NCBI GenBank assembly: GCA_013215505.1
Contig: JABSQZ010000001.1
Coordinates: forward strand, 1-64,000
Reading direction: 5' to 3'
DNA length: 64,000 bases
Origin: Oceanospirillaceae bacterium
GTDB lineage: Bacteria; Pseudomonadota; Gammaproteobacteria; Pseudomonadales; Balneatricaceae
Numbering within the stretch: position 1 is the first letter of the stretch; every line of letters begins with the position of its first letter. Shown here piece after piece: positions 1 to 8,255 of the stretch. The notes under the pieces were generated by a model. That model saw only the letters and a program-made list of their open reading frames with translations, ran no database searches and was not told where the DNA came from. A program made the position numbers and the translations under genes.

Positions 1-69
1 CAGTGCTTACATGAAAATAGAATAACAATATAAGAACACAAAAAATTATCACTTTAGGTCTGTTTTGAG

Positions 70-413
70 CTATTACATGGGTTATCGCCGGTTGTTCCCG
101 GGCACCTTCTTATGATGTTATACCGACAGCCGTTGGGCGGATTTAAAAAACCGGGCAAAACGGCTACTGTTGAGCCCACTGGGTTAGTAGCATCGATCCA
201 TGGCTATTGAGCGGTGCATGTCAACGAGATTGCCCTGTCAACCAGTCAGGGCGGCACCCCTACAATTACCCGGTGGACTCTGTCACAGGTACAGAGCAAT
301 TTGATAAGCTGGCTGCCTTTTTAACGCAGCTGCCAACAAATTTAACTATCATGCTGAAGTTGCACAAGAGCGGTAAAGAAGAGGTTAGCAACTGGGATTG
401 GGCCACGGGCTAG
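70..413 (+). pseudogene. decayed DUF1499-like lipoprotein remnant
   Basis: No intact gene starts here. One frame around 80-150 reads a lipobox-like VIAGCSRAPSYD and then a GRI motif before a stop. A second frame (207-413, 68 codons) reads CPVNQ, a PYNYP block and FDKLAAFLTQLPTN. DUF1499 lipoproteins have this order: lipobox, G-x-L, CPxxPNC, then an aromatic block and an ALPR-type helix. I infer a frameshifted relic of such a gene. The similarity is weak and the downstream half is not recognisable. It could instead be chance ORFs in non-coding DNA at the window edge. Confidence 0.25.
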
Positions 414-583
414 AATGCCAAACGGGCCCCAGAGAACGCCTTTTGCAGTAGCTGTGGCACTGCCACTTTCAATCAGGGCTTTGTTTTAACTAATCAGGTT
501 TTTTATTAAAACCTAACCCTTAATAACAGTTTTCATAAAAAGGCCCGGGCTGTTAAACCCCGGTTCCTTGCTATTATTGGCTA

Positions 584-1216
584 TTATTTACTGCTTATAA
601 TCAGCCCCAGGCCACTAGTGACAAAAACACCCCCAGTGAATTTATTGATGAATTTACTGATGTTGGATGTCTTGAACAAACTGGCCAAGTAATTACCGCC
701 AATTGCGTAACTCATTGCACAACTAAAGGCACAGATGCAGACTAAACTCACCATAATCAAATACTGGCTCAGTGAAGTCTGTCCCGGGTCGATAAACTGT
801 GGGAACAATGCACTAAAAAATATAATGGCCTTGGGGTTTCCCGCGGCGATCACAAAGCCCTGTCTGAACATTTTAACCAGGGGTGGCTGTACTGTAGCGC
901 TGACATAAGATGCGCTTTTTTCCAGGCTAAAGCTGGCACTGCGCCAGAGCATCACCCCTAAGTACACTAAGTACACTGCACCTATATACTTAATGATTAA
1001 AAATAAACTACCTGATGTCGCAATCAGTACACCCAGGCCAGCTATAGAAATAACGGCCTGAATACATGAGGCCATTGTATTTCCCAGGGCGGTAGCCATG
1101 GTTGCTTTGGCGCCGTATTTAACGCCGTGAGTTAAGGCAATTAACATACTGGGCCCGGGGATGATGGAGGTAACAAAAAGGGTAATTATAAAAACGACTA
1201 AAACTTCAATGCTCAT
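584..1216 (-). CDS. LysE/RhtB-family amino-acid exporter
   Basis: This 210-residue inner-membrane protein belongs to the LysE/RhtB translocator family, which exports amino acids or homoserine lactone-like compounds by proton exchange. The N-terminus carries the family hallmark: a first hydrophobic helix ending in IIPGPSMLIAL, then GVKYGAKATMATALGNTMAS. Five to six hydrophobic segments are visible, including the GNPKAIIFFSALFPQFID motif near residue 127. The length is normal for the family (about 205-210). GGAG lies 5 nt before the ATG, so the start is well supported. It shares its strand with the GNAT gene 52 nt upstream, and the two could be co-transcribed. The substrate cannot be told from sequence. 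Confidence 0.9.
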   Translation of the reverse strand: MSIEVLVVFIITLFVTSIIPGPSMLIALTHGVKYGAKATMATALGNTMASCIQAVISIAGLGVLIATSGSLFLIIKYIGAVYLVYLGVMLWRSASFSLEKSASYVSATVQPPLVKMFRQGFVIAAGNPKAIIFFSALFPQFIDPGQTSLSQYLIMVSLVCICAFSCAMSYAIGGNYLASLFKTSNISKFINKFTGGVFVTSGLGLIISSK

Positions 1217-1268
1217 GACTGCTCCGATATTTAGCTAAATAAAATCAGGTGTATACAACCTGCTATTT

Positions 1269-1709
1269 TTACAGCGGCTGATAGTAATAACGCATCTGCT
1301 CTTCATCATCAACTATATCCAGCGCTTTAAAGCCAAGTCGGCTATATAACGCCTTGGCAGGGTTACCAACAATAACAGTTAACGCTACATCCTTTTTATC
1401 AGCAGTAGCCCTGGTAATTATTTTACCCACTGCCCTACCACCAATACCACGCCCTTGAAACTCTCTGCCAACTTGAACTTGCACTAAATGCCAACAATCT
1501 GGGTCGGCGTAAGCTTTGAGAAAACCGACTCTCTCATCCTCATAGAAAATAATTTGCGACTGCTCAAACTTGTACATGATACGCCGACGATGGGTTTCGT
1601 TATCCGTTGGCCAACCGACACTTCGCATATATTCTGCCATGGTGTCTATTCTTAATTGCAGCAGAAAATCTACATCTTCAAGCGTGGCTGCGCGGTAGCT
1701 CAATTGCAT
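1269..1709 (-). CDS. GNAT-family N-acetyltransferase
   Basis: This 146-residue, single-domain acyl-CoA-dependent N-acetyltransferase is cytoplasmic. The acetyl-CoA-binding motif A is clear: VQVQVGREFQGRGIGGRAVG around residues 76-95, with the Q-x-x-G-x-G loop. A beta strand (VALTVIVGNPAKALYSRLGF) and the typical C-terminal region follow. The N-terminus (YRAATLEDVDFLLQLR) is the usual GNAT first strand and helix. A GAGG lies about 12 nt before the ATG, longer than ideal. It sits just upstream of the LysE-type exporter on the same strand. The acceptor (amino acid, antibiotic or protein) cannot be assigned. Confidence 0.85.
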   Translation of the reverse strand: MQLSYRAATLEDVDFLLQLRIDTMAEYMRSVGWPTDNETHRRRIMYKFEQSQIIFYEDERVGFLKAYADPDCWHLVQVQVGREFQGRGIGGRAVGKIITRATADKKDVALTVIVGNPAKALYSRLGFKALDIVDDEEQMRYYYQPL

Positions 1710-1870
1710 AAATAGTTAATTCCTCACTGAGACTTTTGCATCTGACTTTTCTGTAGTTGCTTACTAAAAATTTCCTTAATCAGCGCTGCTTAATATAACG
1801 CCTAATCTCAGTTACTTATAACAAGAATAAGCTGCGGCCAATACATTACAGTCAACCAGTGAATTCAGCC

Positions 1871-1913
1871 ATATGTAGTGAAACATTCATGATGAATATT
1901 TTTCACTACATAT
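1871..1913. promoter_or_regulatory. 13-bp-arm inverted repeat
   Basis: Arms ATATGTAGTGAAA (1871-1883) and TTTCACTACATAT (1901-1913) are perfect reverse complements. Between them lies a nested ATTCAT/ATGAAT element. There is no U-run on either side, so an operator or structured RNA is as likely as a terminator for the flanking genes. Confidence 0.45.
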
Positions 1914-2076
1914 TAATACATTCACAAAATTCAATCATGTAGTTTTGGCCAATTAAACTTTCAAACGGGTTATTTTTGTTAGTGATTTTAGTTTAGCCCC
2001 GGCAAAGCGTGTCAGCACTGACTTTTTTGTCACTCGATTGTTGTAGTTTATTTACAACCAAAACAGCGATGATTTT

Positions 2077-2091
2077 TGTAGTACTACTACA
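2077..2091. promoter_or_regulatory. 15-bp palindrome, possible aceA operator
   Basis: The sequence TGTAGTA-C-TACTACA is a perfect inverted repeat about 170 bp upstream of aceA. Its size and GT/AC-rich core are reminiscent of GntR/FadR-type operators. The regulator assignment is inference only. Confidence 0.4.
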
Positions 2092-2260
2092 CAAACCAGT
2101 AACCACGGGCTTTTCCTTTGACTCAACAGCGTCTAATGCTCATTATCTGTGGGCCCAAGACACAACAATAATGATCTCTTGATGACAAGACTAAAACTAC
2201 ACTGGTCAGGTTAAAAACAGCAATCATACCAATAATCGGAACAATAAAAGGATCTATGAT

Positions 2261-3856
2261 ATGTCCAAATATATGCAAGACATTGATGCTGTTACAAGCC
2301 TAAAAGCTAGTCAAGGTAACAAGTGGCAGGCAATAAACCCTGAATCTGCGGCCCGCATGAGATGCCAGAATCGTTTTAAAACGGGTTTGGATATTGCTAA
2401 GTACACCGCAAAAATTATGCGTCAGGACATGGATAATTACGACGCCAACCCAGATTTATATACTCAATCTTTAGGCTGCTGGCACGGTTTTATCGGTCAA
2501 CAAAAAATGATTTCCATTAAAAAACACTTTACTAATACTGATCGCAAGTACTTGTACTTATCTGGCTGGATGGTAGCTGCTCTGCGCTCAGAGTTCGGTC
2601 CATTACCCGACCAGTCTATGCACGAGAAAACCTCTGTCGCCAGCCTGATTTCTGAACTCTATACCTTTTTAAGACAGGCTGATGCAAGAGAACTTGGCGG
2701 ATTATTCAGAGAAATTGACACTGCTCGCGAAGCCAATGATGGCCAGAAAGTAAAACAACTACAGCGACAGATTGATAATTACGTCACTCATGTAGTGCCG
2801 ATAATTGCCGACATTGACGCAGGTTTTGGCAATGCTGAAGCAACTTACCTGATGGCCAAGCAAATGATTGAAGCCGGTGCCTGCTGTATTCAACTGGAAA
2901 ATCAAGTGTCAGATGAAAAACAATGCGGTCATCAAGACGGTAAAGTCACTGTGCCCCACGCCGACTTTCTGGCGAAGATCAATGCCGTGCGCTACGCATT
3001 TTTAGAGCTGGGTATCGATGATGGGGTGATCGTTGCGCGCACCGATTCCCTGGGCGCCGGTCTGACAAAACAAATAGCGGTGACCAACCAAGTCGGAGAC
3101 TTGGGAGATCAATACAATTCATTCCTCGATGGCGATGAAATCAGTGAGAGTGAAATTGGCCACAACGATGTCATCATTCGCCAAAATGGCAAGTTGATCC
3201 GCCCTAAACGCCTGCCGAGCAATTTGTACCAGTTCAGGAAAGGTACTGGGGAAGCACGCTGTATCTTGGACAGCATTACCTCGCTGCAACATGGCGCAGA
3301 TTTGCTCTGGATAGAAACGGAGAAACCACATATTGGTCAAATTGGCGCAATGATTAACGAGATTCGCAAGGTCGTGCCCAATGCCAAGCTGGTTTACAAC
3401 AACTCGCCTTCTTTTAACTGGACCTTGAGTTTCCGTCAGCAGATATTCGATGCGATGCACAGTGACGGCAAAGATATGTCAAGTTACGATCGCGCTGACT
3501 TAATGAGTGCCGAGTACGACAGTACTGAGCTGGCGGAAATTGCCGATGAAAAAATTCGTACTTTCCAGGCGGATTCCGCCAGAGAAGCGGGGATTTTTCA
3601 TCACTTAATTACTCTGCCGACCTACCATACCGCAGCACTGTCTACCGATAATTTAGCCAAAGAGTACTTTGGTGATCAGGGCATGTTAGGTTACGTGCGC
3701 GGCGTGCAACGCAAAGAGATTCGCCAGGGGATTGCCTGTGTTAAACACCAAAATATGGCCGGTTCTGATATGGGTGATGACCACAAAGAGTACTTTGCCG
3801 GTGAAGCGGCCCTTAAAGCCGGGGGTAAAGACAATACCATGAACCAGTTTAACTGA
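2261..3856 (+). CDS. aceA: isocitrate lyase, long Pseudomonas-type form
   Basis: Isocitrate lyase cleaves isocitrate to glyoxylate and succinate, the first step of the glyoxylate shunt needed for growth on acetate and fatty acids. The catalytic motif KQCGH is at residues 220-224 (active Cys222), preceded by the metal/substrate loop IIADIDAGFGN and ACCIQLENQ. At 531 residues it is the long subfamily 2 form found in Pseudomonas and marine gammaproteobacteria, not the roughly 430-residue E. coli form. The ATG follows an AAAGGATC ribosome-binding site. No malate synthase or isocitrate dehydrogenase kinase is adjacent, so the gene stands alone. A strong bidirectional terminator follows, and palindromes upstream suggest regulation by carbon source. 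Confidence 0.97.
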   Translation: MSKYMQDIDAVTSLKASQGNKWQAINPESAARMRCQNRFKTGLDIAKYTAKIMRQDMDNYDANPDLYTQSLGCWHGFIGQQKMISIKKHFTNTDRKYLYLSGWMVAALRSEFGPLPDQSMHEKTSVASLISELYTFLRQADARELGGLFREIDTAREANDGQKVKQLQRQIDNYVTHVVPIIADIDAGFGNAEATYLMAKQMIEAGACCIQLENQVSDEKQCGHQDGKVTVPHADFLAKINAVRYAFLELGIDDGVIVARTDSLGAGLTKQIAVTNQVGDLGDQYNSFLDGDEISESEIGHNDVIIRQNGKLIRPKRLPSNLYQFRKGTGEARCILDSITSLQHGADLLWIETEKPHIGQIGAMINEIRKVVPNAKLVYNNSPSFNWTLSFRQQIFDAMHSDGKDMSSYDRADLMSAEYDSTELAEIADEKIRTFQADSAREAGIFHHLITLPTYHTAALSTDNLAKEYFGDQGMLGYVRGVQRKEIRQGIACVKHQNMAGSDMGDDHKEYFAGEAALKAGGKDNTMNQFN

Positions 3857-3969
3857 ATCAATGGCAACAGCGGCCCATACCAGGGTGGGGGCAAAAAAGT
3901 TAAGACCCACTTAGCTCTGTCCCATCGCTCGATAACTTCCGCCTCGAGCGAGCTACTTTGCTCACAAAC

Positions 3970-4007
3970 ATAAAAGGCCGAATCCATTTCTGGATTCGGC
4001 CTTTTAT
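3970..4007. terminator. bidirectional rho-independent terminator after aceA
   Basis: A 17-bp perfect stem (ATAAAAGGCCGAATCCA, 3970-3986, with its complement at 3991-4007) closes a TTTC loop. T-rich and A-rich flanks on both sides let it end aceA on the + strand and the small ORF on the - strand. Confidence 0.9.
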
Positions 4008-4042
4008 GTTGTACAGCTGTTCAGTGTCAGCGAGCTGAGTAG

Positions 4043-4186
4043 TTATTCCGCAGCAGCTTTGGCGCCATCTTTGGCAATTTCTTTACGAATAAAGCGCATG
4101 CCAAGTCCCGACATGACTATCATCGCGGCGACTATCGCTAGTGAAGGTATAATTGAGTAGGCGTTGTAAATATCGAATCCAAACAT
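4043..4186 (-). CDS. 47-residue small membrane protein, unknown function
   Basis: This small ORF is not recognised as a known family. It begins MFGFDIYNAYSIIPSLAIVA and contains one strongly hydrophobic segment of about 24 residues (IIPSLAIVAAMIVMSGLGM). It ends in a basic then Ala-rich tail (RFIRKEIAKDGAKAAAE). This predicts a single-span inner-membrane peptide with its C-terminus in the cytoplasm. It converges on aceA across a shared strong terminator ending 36 nt beyond its stop, which supports a real transcript. No strong Shine-Dalgarno sequence is visible (GGGATT about 4 nt before the ATG). It could be a regulatory peptide or a small subunit of a transporter. Confidence 0.55.
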   Translation of the reverse strand: MFGFDIYNAYSIIPSLAIVAAMIVMSGLGMRFIRKEIAKDGAKAAAE

Positions 4187-4455
4187 GAATAATCCCAAAT
4201 AGTTGATAAATAATGATTTATTTCTAGCCTTATAATATTTGCGATGTCCAATAATGTCCGTCTACAACAAATAATTTAAATTTTACTAGTTAATTTGGCG
4301 GCACAATAACACAATTCCCCTCTGCTTTCTGCCTAAATTTTAGCCATTATTTATCTGAAAATTTTTCTTTAGATTAATCTGTAACTCAGCGGCTATAGGT
4401 TATTATTGGCACAAGCTATTTGGCTGTTATCCCCTGATGATTTCGGAGTTATATT

Positions 4456-5097
4456 TTGCAAAGCATATCTGTTGCAGGTAAAAAAGTTAGTCCCAATAAA
4501 ATCCTCTGTGTAGGTCGAAACTACTTAGAACATATCAATGAGCTCAACAATGAAATCCCCGAAGATATGGTGCTGTTTTTCAAGCCAAACTCTTCTATAG
4601 CCGAGCAGCTTATTTCAGAACACAAGATCAACTCAGATTCTCCTGCTGGCCAGGAAGATGTTATTCACTACGAAACGGAAATCTGTTTTGTCTATGAACA
4701 GAATAAGTTCAGTGCTGTGGGCATTGGCTTAGATCTGACCAAGAGAGCTTTGCAGTCAAAACTCAAAGCTAAGGGACTGCCCTGGGAGCGCGCAAAGGCG
4801 TTTGACGGCGCTGCTGTGTTTAGTGAATTTATCGCTATCGACTCACTAAGTGAGCAATTGAGTATCTCTTTACAGATTGACGGGCAATTGACCCAGAGTG
4901 CGTATATAAGCCAAATGATCTACTCCCCGGAGCAAATTTTGCAAGAAATCCAAAAATTTGTCACTTTAGAGGACGGTGATGTCATCATGACAGGTACCCC
5001 GGCGGGTGTCGGCCAGGTAAATCGCGGCAGTGTCTTTAAAGCTGAACTAAAATGCGCTGAGCAGCTGCTAGTCAGCGCCGCGTGGCAGGCGCAGTAA
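4456..5097 (+). CDS. fumarylacetoacetate hydrolase (FAH)-family protein
   Basis: This 213-residue FAH-fold enzyme resembles YcgM/FAHD1-type acylpyruvase or oxaloacetate decarboxylase proteins. It has the N-terminal ILCVGRNYLEHINEL motif, and the metal-binding acidic set HYETEIC (Glu73, Glu75) with an Asp in KAFDGAAVF. The C-terminal signature is GDVIMTGTPAGVGQV. Family members bind Mg2+ and cleave C-C bonds of small 2-oxo acids. The start is TTG, chosen because GGAG lies 7 nt upstream and the protein begins at the normal family position. It converges on cinA, with 57 nt between the stop codons. The substrate is not determinable from sequence. Confidence 0.88.
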   Translation: MQSISVAGKKVSPNKILCVGRNYLEHINELNNEIPEDMVLFFKPNSSIAEQLISEHKINSDSPAGQEDVIHYETEICFVYEQNKFSAVGIGLDLTKRALQSKLKAKGLPWERAKAFDGAAVFSEFIAIDSLSEQLSISLQIDGQLTQSAYISQMIYSPEQILQEIQKFVTLEDGDVIMTGTPAGVGQVNRGSVFKAELKCAEQLLVSAAWQAQ

Positions 5098-5154
5098 TTT
5101 CATAACCCCAGGCATAGAAAAGGCAGCAAACAATCGCGTTGCTGCCCAGGTTGT

Positions 5155-6477
5155 CTATAGTTTCGACGAGCGTTCAGCGACAGCAAACTGCTGCGACTCT
5201 AACCTTTTTATATAAGAGTAATCTGCCACAACAAGTGTTTTCAAGATCGCTCGTCGCAACATATCCAGGGCCACAGCCACAGACAAATCGCGGATATAGG
5301 CACGCCCTCTATCCCCCGCTATTAATATCTTTTGACAGTACACAGCACTGGCAACTTTCACCCCTATCACTACTGTGCCTACCGGGTTTTCGGCGCTGCC
5401 ACCACTGGGGCCTGCTATGCCGCTAGTAGCCACTGCATAATCGGTCATTTGTCCGCTGCCAAGGGCAGCGCTGGCGCCTGTGAGCATCTGCGCGACACAG
5501 GCCATAGACACTTCACTATAATCGCTAATGGTTTTTTCAGACACTTTTAACAACTCTGTCTTCGCCAGATTGCAGTAGCTGACCACCGCGTGTTGCAAAT
5601 AGCGGGAACTACCGGCAAAGGCCACCAACTGGCTGCTGATTTCGCCGCCGGTGAGTGATTCTGCAATCGCCAAAGTCTGCCCGGAGTCAACTAACAAGCT
5701 GTGCACCTCCGCTGCCAGGCAAGGTTGGTTATGCGCCACTATCGTATCATTCAACAACTGTTGAGCTTGTAGAAGCGCCGCCTGTTGATCTGCAGCACTG
5801 ACATTGCGACAGATCAATTTCAACTCGAGATAGGGGCTGTAAGAGCGGTAACCTAAAGTGACACCCTCTGGCCACTGCAGGCTTTCCAGTAGCTGTGCCA
5901 TAGTCGATTCACCCATACCTAAGGTCAGTAACTTAGTCACAGAAACGCGCTGTTTTTGCACAGCCTGTTGCTCGACAAAAGGGATGAATTGTTGCTGCAC
6001 CATTTGTTTAAACTCGCTAGGCACTCCCGGGGTAAAGAACAGCCAGGCGCGATTCAACTTTACTCTGAAACCGCAGGCAGTCCCCACCGGGTTATCCACC
6101 ATGATGGCCCCTTCAGGCAACATCGTCTGCTTCAGGTTACTTTTAGATAATAGGGTGCCACGACTGCTGAACCACTGTTCTAAAACGCTGAGCCAATGTT
6201 GATTTTGCTGCAGAGAGACCCCCATGGCATCGGCCATTGCCTGTGCCGATAAATCATCTGCGGTCGGCCCTAACCCCCCGTTAACCAATATGATATCCGC
6301 GTGCTGGCTGCGCTCTTTAAAAACCTCCACCAGGTCTGCCAGGCGATCGCCAACGGTGCTGCGACGCTGCATTTCAAAACCTTGCTCTAACAACGCATTG
6401 CCAAGCCAGGCGGCATTAGTGTCGACGATCTGTCCTGCCAGAATTTCTTCACCGGTACATATCATTTCTAATTTCAT
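5155..6477 (-). CDS. cinA: CinA-like protein (MoaB-like domain plus NMN deamidase domain)
   Basis: This 440-residue protein has two domains. The N-terminal MoaB/COG1058-type domain covers roughly residues 1-170, with MICTGEEILAGQIVDTNAAW and VNGGLGPTADDLSAQAMA; in the family it acts as an ADP-ribose/nucleotide pyrophosphatase. The C-terminal CinA/PncC domain, about residue 265 on, carries LAIAESLTGGEISSQL, GSSRYLQHAVVSY and ATSGIAGPSGG. That domain deamidates nicotinamide mononucleotide in NAD salvage. The length is slightly above the usual 410-425 residues because of a short C-terminal tail. No recA or mutS neighbour is present. It reads away from the efflux operon, leaving a 252-bp divergent promoter region upstream. 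Confidence 0.92.
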   Translation of the reverse strand: MKLEMICTGEEILAGQIVDTNAAWLGNALLEQGFEMQRRSTVGDRLADLVEVFKERSQHADIILVNGGLGPTADDLSAQAMADAMGVSLQQNQHWLSVLEQWFSSRGTLLSKSNLKQTMLPEGAIMVDNPVGTACGFRVKLNRAWLFFTPGVPSEFKQMVQQQFIPFVEQQAVQKQRVSVTKLLTLGMGESTMAQLLESLQWPEGVTLGYRSYSPYLELKLICRNVSAADQQAALLQAQQLLNDTIVAHNQPCLAAEVHSLLVDSGQTLAIAESLTGGEISSQLVAFAGSSRYLQHAVVSYCNLAKTELLKVSEKTISDYSEVSMACVAQMLTGASAALGSGQMTDYAVATSGIAGPSGGSAENPVGTVVIGVKVASAVYCQKILIAGDRGRAYIRDLSVAVALDMLRRAILKTLVVADYSYIKRLESQQFAVAERSSKL

Positions 6478-6729
6478 GCAAACTCTCTACTCACTGGATG
6501 GGTTATTGAATCTTTGCCGCTAGATGCGAGAATAACATTAATCAACAAGTTCATTTACCGATCCATGCAGCCGCCACAAATGAGTTTAATTGATCAACCT
6601 GTGGGACGATAGTTTGCGATGTAAAGTTTTGTAAATAAATTTGCCAACTAAACATAATACTCTAAGATTAAGTGTATATTAAATAACAAAAACATTTGTA
6701 TCAGGACCCTCAATGATAGCTTTATACGC

Positions 6730-8220
6730 ATGCTAAAACCTTCAACACAGCCAGTTATTCTCTGCGCTATGGTTATCTGTGCATCCCTGGTACTGTCCGG
6801 CTGCTCCAATCTGCTAGAAAGCTTGCAACCGACGATAGCGTCGTCTATTGACCCGGCGACTGGGCAACCTAACACGCGGACGCAATATCAGACAGCTGCC
6901 ACTGAACGACTAAGGGACCAATTACTGGACAAAACTGCGGGGCTAAAGCTGCCCCTGGACGGTTTAGGGCAAAGACAGAATAGCGCCTTAAATTTGGCGA
7001 TTGAGCAGGCGCTGCAGCAAAACCATGGCATTAAGGAACAACACGCCCTGCACCAACAAGCACTGCAACAATACATCATCAATAACGCGGAGCTGCGTTT
7101 CAACCTCAGCTTAGAAAGTGCCGCCTCCTATGGCAGTAGCTCGCAGAGTTCCAGGGCCAGTAGTGATTTTGATCTAAAACTCAAGGCTAATTTGCCGGTT
7201 TCTCTGTGGGGCGAGTTAGATCAGCTGGCTAAGGCTACCAGTTACCAACTGGCAATCAGCACTGCTGCACTGCAACGCAGCCAACAACAGTTAGTAGCGG
7301 ATATCACCAGCGCCTGGTATCAATTGATGTTTGCCGAAAAAATATTTGAGTTAACCGAACAACAGCAACAAAACACCCAACTGCAACTGGATGCCGTCGA
7401 GTCGGCGTACCAACAGGGGCTGAGTAAGTCGCTGGATGTCTATTTAGCCAGAGGTAATATAGACTCGGCTCGCTCCCGTACTTTAGACAAACAGCAAAGT
7501 TTAACTCAGGCTTCGCGAAAACTTGAATTACTGTTGGCAAAATATCCCAGTGGTAAATTGTTAGTCGAACAGTCCCCCCCCAGCTTAGTTGAAAACTATA
7601 GTCTGGGAGTCCCGGCAGATTTACTGCAACGGCGTGCGGACCTCAATAGTCGCTGGCTGGGGGTATTAGTAGAAGATGCCAAAGTGGCCGCCAATTACGC
7701 GCAGCAGTTTCCACAATTTACTTTAACCGGCAACTTATCTTTGAATTCAGCGCGGCTTTCCGATTTATTTACACAAAATATTGCCTGGTCCCTGCTGGCC
7801 AACCTGTCGCAAAATTTATTTGATAGTGGCAAAAAACAAGCGCTGCACCGGCAATCCAAGGCTAAATTAATCGAAGTAGAACAACAGTATTTGCGCGCTC
7901 TACAAGCGGCTTTTAGCGAAGTAGAAACACTGCTGGAAAGTAAAAACTCTCTCAAGTTGCAGTGGCAGCTCAACCAACAAGTGTTGAACAATGCACAACT
8001 TTCCTATGAACGCGTTCAGATCCAGTATCAAAATGGCATCGCTAACTACCAGCAAGTACTGAATTTACAGCAGAAACTATTCGACAACCAACTTGCCAGC
8101 TTGCAATTACAGCAGCAGAGAATTGATAAGCAAATTGAATTAATCCTGGCCATTGGCGGTGCTCAACAGAGCGTTAAAACACCGCCCGTAGAAGTTCAAA
8201 CAATTGATTTAACCGATTGA
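6730..8220 (+). CDS. TolC/NodT-family outer-membrane efflux lipoprotein
   Basis: This 496-residue outer-membrane channel belongs to a tripartite RND efflux system. The N-terminus is a lipoprotein signal with lipobox LVLSGC (Cys at about residue 25), followed by two outer-membrane efflux protein repeats. These show the expected long Gln/Ala/Leu-rich coiled coils (for example AAALQRSQQQLVADITSAWY and YQQVLNLQQKLFDNQLASLQ). It is first in an operon with the membrane fusion protein (35 nt gap) and RND pump downstream. The ribosome-binding site is weak. The start is fixed by the signal peptide. The Pro/Thr/Val-rich C-terminal end is short and unremarkable. Confidence 0.9.
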   Translation: MLKPSTQPVILCAMVICASLVLSGCSNLLESLQPTIASSIDPATGQPNTRTQYQTAATERLRDQLLDKTAGLKLPLDGLGQRQNSALNLAIEQALQQNHGIKEQHALHQQALQQYIINNAELRFNLSLESAASYGSSSQSSRASSDFDLKLKANLPVSLWGELDQLAKATSYQLAISTAALQRSQQQLVADITSAWYQLMFAEKIFELTEQQQQNTQLQLDAVESAYQQGLSKSLDVYLARGNIDSARSRTLDKQQSLTQASRKLELLLAKYPSGKLLVEQSPPSLVENYSLGVPADLLQRRADLNSRWLGVLVEDAKVAANYAQQFPQFTLTGNLSLNSARLSDLFTQNIAWSLLANLSQNLFDSGKKQALHRQSKAKLIEVEQQYLRALQAAFSEVETLLESKNSLKLQWQLNQQVLNNAQLSYERVQIQYQNGIANYQQVLNLQQKLFDNQLASLQLQQQRIDKQIELILAIGGAQQSVKTPPVEVQTIDLTD

Positions 8221-8255
8221 TTGTCTTTAAAAACACAAGAACTGACCGATAATAA

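Larger units (their letters stand above)
1710..2260. other. intergenic region upstream of aceA with two palindromes
   Basis: No gene is seen in these 551 bases between the divergent GNAT and aceA genes. The region holds a long hairpin (1871-1913) and a 15-bp odd palindrome (2077-2091), annotated separately. A third inverted repeat, GTTGTA-N7-TACAAC, spans 2040-2058. The likely aceA promoter and operators lie here. Confidence 0.6.

Noticed and set aside
3119-3460. 113-codon frame on the minus strand inside aceA
   Set aside because: It lies fully inside isocitrate lyase with intact motifs, has no ribosome-binding site and no recognisable domain.
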